The notes below the pieces were generated by a model. It was given only the letters and a program-made list of their open reading frames with translations. It had not been told where the DNA came from and did not search any database. Below are positions 57,000 to 64,000 of a stretch of 64,000 nt of DNA, in pieces (the first letter of the stretch is position 1; the number at the start of each line of letters is the position of its first letter). The stretch comes from Aquilaria yunnanensis (Eukaryota; Streptophyta; Magnoliopsida; Malvales; Thymelaeaceae): positions 50,623,501 to 50,687,500 of the forward strand of contig CM077595.1 in NCBI GenBank assembly GCA_039654915.1, written 5' to 3'. Both the position numbers and the translations under genes were made by a program.

Positions 57000-58496
57000 G
57001 TGGTATCAGAGCTACTGGTGAAACCCTAAATCAGGAATGAGTGTTGAATCGCATGATGCTATGTGTTCGATTGGTTTTCGGCCATGATTAATTAGATTGA
57101 TTCATGATGCATGAAACCGGAATTCGTAATGAACATATGAGATATATGAAGAAATGACACAAATTGGTTAATGAGATTAACCTGAAATTGATAGGTATGA
57201 GATACCTATATGGATTAGGATTCTTGCAATAGTTGCAAAAACCCTAGGTTTGTTCGGATTCGGCCTGTTCGGGCACCGAAAGTAAGGTATTTTTGGTGGC
57301 TCGAATGGAGGAGTCTTGGGTGCCTACTTTCTCAAAATAGAAGATTTCGGGCTAAGCAATTGTAAGACAATTTTTTGCGCCAGGGGGCGCTGCCCCCCAC
57401 GCCCCCCGTAAGGGCGGCTCCCCTTGACCCCGTCCGCTGACCGGCCAGCGGGACCGCCGTATGCAAAGCGCCACATAAATAAAAACTGGTTAATCAACAC
57501 ACGAAAATTGGCATGCATCTTTGTTGAATGAGATTTGACATGATATGCTGATTGGTGTTTGAAGCATGGTTCATGGTTACAGCCCTTGATTGGTTGTACT
57601 TGTAAATACGGCCTGCGAGTCGTGCCTTTTCTTATCACTCTCATTGTACATTCTCTTCTCACCTTACTCCCCTCGAATGTAACTCGAGGTTTCTATTATT
57701 GATGTAATGGTGCATTATGGGCTCATCCAAGGTAGTATGTCCAAGGAGGTGACAACAAAAAGGCAAGAAAGGAAGAGAAGGAGCTTGTGAAGACTCTTTT
57801 CTTTTCTTAGGCTTTTATGACATTCTCATTGGCTTGAGAATATCGCATAGTTTGGGCTATAACCATGTCACGTTTAGTTTCTTGTAAGCTTGAGATGCAT
57901 GTTTTATATTTGTATGTGATGCATGTATAAAATAACCCGAGATAACAAATTGGTGAGATCAAAAGATAAAATCCCTCAAACAAATATTAAGTCATTAAAT
58001 GTGATGCCTTCCAAATGTTGGCACTCGTCAAGACTTTGATCAACATTAGGTGGGTTTGCCAAAGCAAAGCACCTATGTTCATCTTGGTAAGGCGCGATGG
58101 GATAATAGTGAGATCCAAACTGCTAACTTTGGGTTCGACTTAACTAAGTCACCCTAATAGGATTAGGGACTTAGAGGCATAGAGTTGGGCTTAAGTTCAT
58201 GAGATGAGCTTGGACAAGTGTTGTTCACCCAACTATCCAAGAGTTGCATAAGATGCAATTGGCAAGGAGTTGCCTACCTAAATAGCTGTAACTTGAGCGA
58301 AAAGCCAAAGCTGACTTAGGTTGTGGTCAAATATGGATCTTGGCCCACTAGAATACCTTAGCGCCGAGGTGTTCCGAAATCATATCGAGGGTTATTATTT
58401 TGAGGAAAATAGTGGGAGTATCGTTTAATAAAAGTCCTTATTAAATGAATTAAAATACATGACTCTTACACTGCATATTTACTGTTGTAGATAACC
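57000..58496 (+). other. Copia E 5' leader
   Basis: Primer site, then a leader like that of I. It retains a longer version of the GC block (57380-57455), with about 30 bp between the two hairpins that copy I lacks. No protein is supported. Confidence 0.75.
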
Positions 58497-61400
58497 ATGG
58501 CACAAAACACTTCGACACTTTCGTTGCGATCGATCCTTGAGAAGGAAAAACTGAATGGGACCAACTTTCTCAAATGGTACCGAAACTTGAGGATAGTCCT
58601 CAAACAAGAGAGAAAGGCTTATGTCCTAGAGCAGCCCATTCCGAATGAGCCTGCTGCCACTACTCCAAGAGCTGAAAAGGATGCTCACAAGAGGCATTCT
58701 GATGATGCTTTGGATGTTGCATGCCTCATGCTTATTACCATGGAATCTGAGCTTCAGAAGCAACATGAGAACATGGGGGTGTTCGATATGATCGAACATC
58801 TCAAAATGCTTTTCCAAGAGCTAGCTAGGCATGAGAGGTTTGAGACCTCTAAGGCATTGTTTCAGTGAAAGATGTCTGAGGGAAGTCCCGTGGGTCCTCA
58901 TGTGCTCAAGATGATTGGGTACATTGAGAATCTTGAGAATTTGGGATTTGCTCTTCAGAAAGAGTTGGCTATCGATGTAGTCTTGCAATTGTTGCCTGAA
59001 AGCTACAATCAATTCGTCATGAACTATAACATGAACGACCTTGACAAGTCCCTCCCTGAATTGCTCAACATGTTGAGAACTGCTGAGCAAAACCTTAAGA
59101 AGGCTAAGCCCATTTTGATGGTTCAAAAGGGCAAGGGAAAGGGAAAAGCCAACAAGAAGAAGGATAAAGCTAATGGAAAGTCCAATGCTAGTTCTTCTTC
59201 AGCTGCACTGAAACCAAAGTGTGGTGTGGCAAAGGAAGGGGAGTGCTTCCATTGTAAGCAACCTGGACACTGGAAGCGCAACTGCAAGCTCTATCTTGAA
59301 GAACTTGCTAAGGAAAAGGGAAGTAAGACTTCCACTTCAGGTATTTTTGTTATAGAGGCTGACTTTTCTACTTCCTCATCTTGGGTATTGGATACTGGAT
59401 GTGGATCTCACATTTGTGCAAATGTGCAGGATCTAAGTAGAAGTAGAAGATTGGCCCGAGGTGAAGTGGACCTACGTGTTGGAAATGGAGCAAGGGTTGC
59501 TACCTTATCCGTAGGGACTTATGTTCTCACTTTACCTAGTGGATTAGTTTTAGAATTAGACAACTGCTACTTTGTGCCTACTATTAGTAGAAATTTGATT
59601 TCTGTTTCTTATTTGGACAAGAAAGGTTTTTCATTTATAACAAAGGACAAATGTTGTTCTATTTATTTGAATGAAATCTTTTATGGTAGTGCTCAACTTA
59701 GTAATGGGTTGTATGTTCTAGACCTCGAAGATCCAATCTATAATGTGAATACCAAGAAGGTCATATTAAATGATTCAAACCTGACCTATCTCTGGCATTG
59801 TCGCTTGGGCCATATAAATGAGACCCGCATATCCAAGCTCCATAGGGATGGACTCTTGGACTCATTTGATTTTGAATCATATGAGACATGTGAGTCATGT
59901 TTGTTGGGCAAGATGACCAAAGCCCCATTTACAGGGCAAAGTGAAAGGGCTAATGACTTACTAGGACTCATACATAGTGATGTATGTGGCCCTATGTCTA
60001 CACAAGCTAGAGGAGGTTTCCAATACTTCATTACTTTCACTGATGACTTCAGCAGATATGGCTATGTGTATCTTATGAGACACAGTCAGAATCCTTTGAA
60101 AAGTCCAATGAATTCAAGAATGAAGTAGAGAATCAACTCGGGAAGAGTATCAAAGTGCTTCGATCAGATCGAGGTGGAGAGTACTTGGATCGAGAATTCC
60201 TTGACTATCTGAAGGAGTGTGGTATAGTATCACAACTCACTCCACCAGGTACACCTCAGAGGAATGGTGTTTCTGAAAGGAGAAATCGAACTCCGTTAGA
60301 CATAGTTCGCTCTATGATGAGTCAAGCTGACCTTCCAAACTCCTTTTGGGGATATGCTCTAACGATAAACCGAGTTCCATCTAAATCGATTCAAAAGACA
60401 CCATATGAGATATGGAATGGGAGGCGTCCCAATTTGTCTTTTATGAAGATTTGGGGCTGTGACGCTTATGTAAAACGTCCATCCTCTAACAAACTAGGGC
60501 CCAAATCTCAAAAATGTCTTTTTGTTGGGTATCCCAAAGAAACAAAGGGTTACTATTTCTACAATCCCTCTGAGCAAAAAGTGTTTGTTGCTCGAACTGG
60601 TGTCTTTTTGGAGAAAAAGTTTATCTCTAAAGGAACTAGTGGGAGGAAAGTAGAACTTGAAGAAATTCAAGAACAACAAGGAGACATCGAACCTGAAATG
60701 GAACCTGAACAGACACCACAAGATGTTGTGGTTCAAGAGTCTGTTCCTGTAGCACAGAGCCCACGTAGGACTGGTAGGATTCGGCGTGAGCCCGAGAGAT
60801 ATGGATTTCTCGTGACTCACACCGGTGATGTGATGCTCATGGATCAAGATGAGCCCACAACCTAACAACAAGGAATGTCGGGGCCTGACTCTGAGAAGTG
60901 GCTAGTGGCCATGAAATCTGAGATGGAATCCATGTATGAAAATCAAGTATGGACTTTGGTTGACCCACCTGAAGGGGTAAAACCCATAGGGTGCAAAAGG
61001 GTTTTCAAGAAGAAAACTGACATGGATGGTAATGTGATTACCTTTAAGGGACGATTGGTTGCAAAAGGTTTCAAGCAAATTCATGGTATTGACTATGATG
61101 AAACTTTTTCACCAGTTGCTATACTTAAATCCATCCGAATTTTGTTTGCTATTGCTGCACACAATGATTATGAGATATGGCAAATGGATGTCAAAACTGC
61201 ATTCCTAAATGGAAATCTACTTGAGGATGTGTCCATGACACAACCTGAGGGTTTTGTCACTCCTGAGAATGCCAATAAAGTGTGCAAATTGCAAAGGTCC
61301 ATTTATGGACTGAAGCAAGCTTCTCAAAGTTGGAATCTTCGTTTTGATGATGCAATCAAAGAGTTTGGTTTTATCAAAAATGAATATGAACCTTGTGTCT

Positions 61401-62457
61401 ACAAGAAGGTTAGTGGGAGCGCTATTGTCTTCTTGGTGTTGTATGTAGATGACATACTACTCATCGGGAATGACATTCCTGAGCTACAGTCTTTGAAGAC
61501 TTGGCTAGGGAAATGTTTCTCTATGAAGGACTTGGGTGAAGCAGCCTATGTGTTAGGCATCAGGATCTATAGAGATAGATCTAGAAAGCTTTTTGGCCTA
61601 AGTCAAAGTACATATATTGACAAGGTGCTAAAGAGGTTTAGCATGCAAGATTCCAAGAATGGATTCTTGCCCATGTCACATGGTATCACTCTTTCTAGAT
61701 CTCAGTGTCCGAGTACAACCGAGGAGAGAGAACGCATGAGTAAGATTCCATATGCCTCAGCAATTGGATCTATCATGTATGCCATGATATGTACTCGTCC
61801 CGATGTCTCATATGCTTTGAGCATGACAAGTAGGTACCAATCGAACCCCGGTGAAAGTCACTGGACAGCTGTTAAGAACATCCTTAAGTACTTACGAAGG
61901 ACTAAGGATGCATTCCTGGTCTTTGGAGGTAAAGATGAGCTCGTTGTAAGGGGTTACACCGATGCAAGCTTCCAATCTGATAAGGATGATTTTAGATCGC
62001 AATCTGGTTATGTGTTTTGTATTGGTGGTGGTGCTGTGAGCTGGAAGAGTTCAAAGAAAGAGACAGTAGCTGACTCTACAACAGAATCTGAGTACATTGC
62101 CGCCTCTGATGCTGCGAAGAAGGCAGTTTGGATCAAGAAGTTCATCACTGAACTTGGAGTGGTTCCAAGCATTGTTGACCCGATAGAGCTCTATTGTCAC
62201 AACAATGGAGAAATCGCACAGGCTGAGGAACCTCGATCTCACCAGCGATCGAAACACATACTCTGACGCTATCATCTCATCAGGGAGATCATCGAGAGGG
62301 GTGACGTAAGGATATGCAGGACTTCGACAGACAGCAACATTGCTGATCCACTGACAAAGCCCCTTACGTAGCAGAAGCATGATAGCCATTCTAGGTCCAT
62401 CGGTATTAGATACATGGATGATTGGCTTTTAGTGCAAGTGGGAGATTGTTAGTATTG
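58497..62457 (+). pseudogene. gag-pol: Copia E gag-pol, stops and frameshift
   Basis: Colinear with the intact copy. Lesions: TGA 58866-58868 in gag; one base lost near 60084 in the integrase core; a 15-bp in-frame deletion near 60366 in integrase; TAA 60863-60865 between integrase and RT; TGA 62264-62266 and TAG 62369-62371 in RNase H. The RNase H motif 'YCDNNG' reads 'YCHNNG'. Zinc knuckle, protease DTG and RT YVDD are intact, so decay is recent compared with D. Confidence 0.92.
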
Positions 62458-63862
62458 TGCCCAAAAGGCCAATCATGAGATGATTGTATTTTTGCACATT
62501 GAGTCATGATATTTTATTGAGGCATTAATCCAGCAATTTTGTTTGTTGTTTTGTTTCTGCGTAACGTAATAAACATAATTGTAACCTTAGAATAATGATA
62601 TTCTTAAACGTCCCTAGTCTAGTATTATTGTGGAGCGGGTTGCAATAATACATAATGACTAGCATATGTGGAGACTAATATGAGATATGTAGTCTACATA
62701 AGGGTACAAGTTGGAGAACTTTTGTACTGGACCGACCCACCATGAGAACACTTCATGGATCGTTATATGAGTGTCATAAGTGATTCTCATAGTGCTCATG
62801 GTATATGTAGTCCTTCGACCTAAGATCATCAAGGTTCCCTACATGTGAGTGACATACTTTGATACTTTCCTTTGTTGCTCGTAACTGAGTGAACTTGAAG
62901 GAGGTCATTGGGTATGTCACATATCATGCGGAGGGATTTGTATGATCAAGATGGGATTTGTCCCTCCTATGTAACGGGAGTGATATCTTTGGGCCCCTTG
63001 ATAGAGTGAGACTTAGAAAATGCATGGCCATGCTCCGATGAATTGATATATGATATCAATGTCATCAGTTTAAGTTAGTCTACTCGGTAATCAAGAAACC
63101 ATAGATTGGGCTATACGAGAGTGACACATTCCATGTCTCGTGCTTAGTCTTGATATCTTGGACAAAGGGACAATGGCATATATCGGTGATGATCATAAAG
63201 GTTTAGGCGATTCACCGACAATCTTGTCACTTGGGTAGCAATAATGTGTTGCTAGACACCGCTCATTGCTTATGATCATAAATGTGATTTATGATCATTG
63301 CCAACACGGCAAGAGCCTATTGGGTCGCACACATAGAGCTATTTGGATCATTAGAGTGCATGGGCTAATTATTTGGGTTATGGTTTCACTTTAATTTCAT
63401 ATTAATAATGAGCCAAGGAGTTGAGCCATTATTAAGCCCGAAATTAAATCCTAATTGGATTAGGGCTTTGAAACCCATTAGGCCTGGAAGTTGAGTCTCA
63501 CTATAAATACAACTTTTAAGTGAGAAATTCGCAGGTCTCCTTGCCCTAGCCTCCCAAAAGGACAGCCACACTCTTCTCTTGCAATTCCTTGGAGGACGCA
63601 AGCTAGCACTGCGAGCGCAAGAGAAACGCATCTGCCGGGACGTGGTGGAAGCGTGGTGATCCCAAGAGGCTCGTGTGGATACCATAGAGAGCCTGAACAC
63701 GTCAACTGTTCAGGTTTTGTGATTCGACTCTACAGTTGAGTGAGAGATCTCAACCGAAAATTAGGTATGAAATTTTTGAACACCCGGTTTACCCAGTTTC
63801 ACTTCGATCCTGGAGGGTTTCGGTTAAATTCCGCTGCGCTGTTTGGCTCCCGAAACCCAACA
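62447..63862 (+). repeat. Copia E 3' LTR
   Basis: 1416 bp, TGTTAGTATTG...AAACCCAACA; right flank gtttc matches the left flank of the element. Confidence 0.93.
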
Positions 63863-64000
63863 GTTTCAAGGTTTTTCTATTTCTTCCCCCATTGCCTCTT
63901 CTCTGAGCATGGTCTTTTCTCCCGAAGTCTGTGCGTCGATCTTCATTGGGCCTTGTCTTGCTTTCACAAAGACTTCTTCACTTCAGCTTGGTCAATGAAT
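63863..64000 (-). pseudogene. pol: Tat F protease-RT linker fragment
   Basis: The minus strand from 64000 reads 'FIDQAEVKKSL' and, after a frame change, 'KARQGPMKID', paralleling Tat1 'FIDQGEDEKG' and 'RARKAPASNL' near 1626-1690. Stops are present in both frames. It shows that F continues beyond the window. Confidence 0.7.

Larger units (their letters stand above)
55579..63867 (+). mobile_element. Angela-like copia E, full-length with decayed pol
   Basis: 8279 bp (55584-63862) with duplication gtttc on both sides (55579-55583, 63863-63867). LTRs of 1416 bp each (55584-56999, 62447-63862) differ at several sites, so E is older than I. It sits in the protease-RT linker of Tat element F, in the opposite orientation to it. 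Confidence 0.95.
18786..64000 (-). mobile_element. Tat-lineage element F, split by nested insertions
   Basis: Only three pieces of F are visible: 18786-18861, 54467-55583 and 63863-64000. Reading on the minus strand from 64000 they give a protease-RT linker ('FIDQAEVKKSL', matching Tat1 'FIDQGEDEKG'), then RT, then the start of RNase H. Insertion E separates the first two pieces and solo LTR C, with its cargo, separates the last two. F continues past the right edge. The identity of 18786-18861 rests on the C duplication (ctcgt) joining it to 54472; its own sequence is too short to recognise. Confidence 0.75.

Noticed and set aside
1..64000. Host genes, tRNA/rRNA genes, CRISPR arrays, bacterial operons, prophage or virus genomes
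   Set aside because: Every convincing coding region is a retrotransposon domain. The repeats are LTRs or minisatellites with no spacer structure, and the TGGTATCAGAGC motifs are primer-binding sites, not tRNA genes.

Overview
This window is a block of plant nuclear heterochromatin made almost entirely of LTR retrotransposons. I found no host gene, tRNA, rRNA, CRISPR array or bacterial-type operon. Polyprotein families, initiator-Met-tRNA primer sites, a chromodomain integrase and 1.4-4.2 kb LTRs indicate a flowering plant, probably a eudicot; the species cannot be told. Four families occur: (1) Ty1/copia, Angela-like, LTR about 1416 bp (D, G, A, H, I, B, E); (2) Ty3/gypsy chromovirus, Tekay-like, LTR about 3.4 kb (one element plus solo LTR K); (3) a related long-LTR family (solo LTR C, and probably the degenerate fragment at 15176-17389); (4) Ty3/gypsy Tat-like (Tat1 at the left edge, F at the right).

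Layout. 1-7966: Tat1 (+), entering from the left: broken gag, protease, RT and RNase H fused in frame to the integrase C-terminus; a 55-bp minisatellite; a spliced gene on the opposite strand; 3' LTR. 7993-15175: 3'-truncated Angela D (-), split by chromovirus solo LTR K (8806-12308). 15176-17389: degenerate LTR-like DNA. 17390-18785: lone Angela LTR G (-). 18786-64000: Tat element F (-), mostly buried under insertions.

Nesting inside F, from target-site duplications (TSDs): solo LTR C (18862-54466, TSD ctcgt) sits in F; Angela A (19335-50780) sits in C; the chromovirus (20113-41840) sits in A's 5' LTR; Angela solo LTR H (21539-22953, TSD aattg) and full-length Angela I (24668-32950, TSD ttgcc) sit in the chromovirus 5' LTR. 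Angela B (to 48707) lies inside A's pol and lost its 5' LTR in a deletion that also clipped the chromovirus 3' LTR. Further right, Angela E (55584-63862, TSD gtttc) also sits in F. The deepest path is five layers: F > C > A > chromovirus > I.

Element I is the only element that looks competent: an uninterrupted 1323-codon gag-pol with all catalytic motifs, and LTRs differing at one base in 1416. B, E, A, D, the chromovirus, Tat1 and F all carry stops, frameshifts or deletions; many stops are C-to-T changes, as expected for methylated, silenced DNA. The most biologically interesting item is the four-exon antisense gene of Tat1 (6299 to 3891, minus strand), with its own TATA box, a PF04195-like domain, a basic nuclear-localisation-like stretch and a coiled coil.
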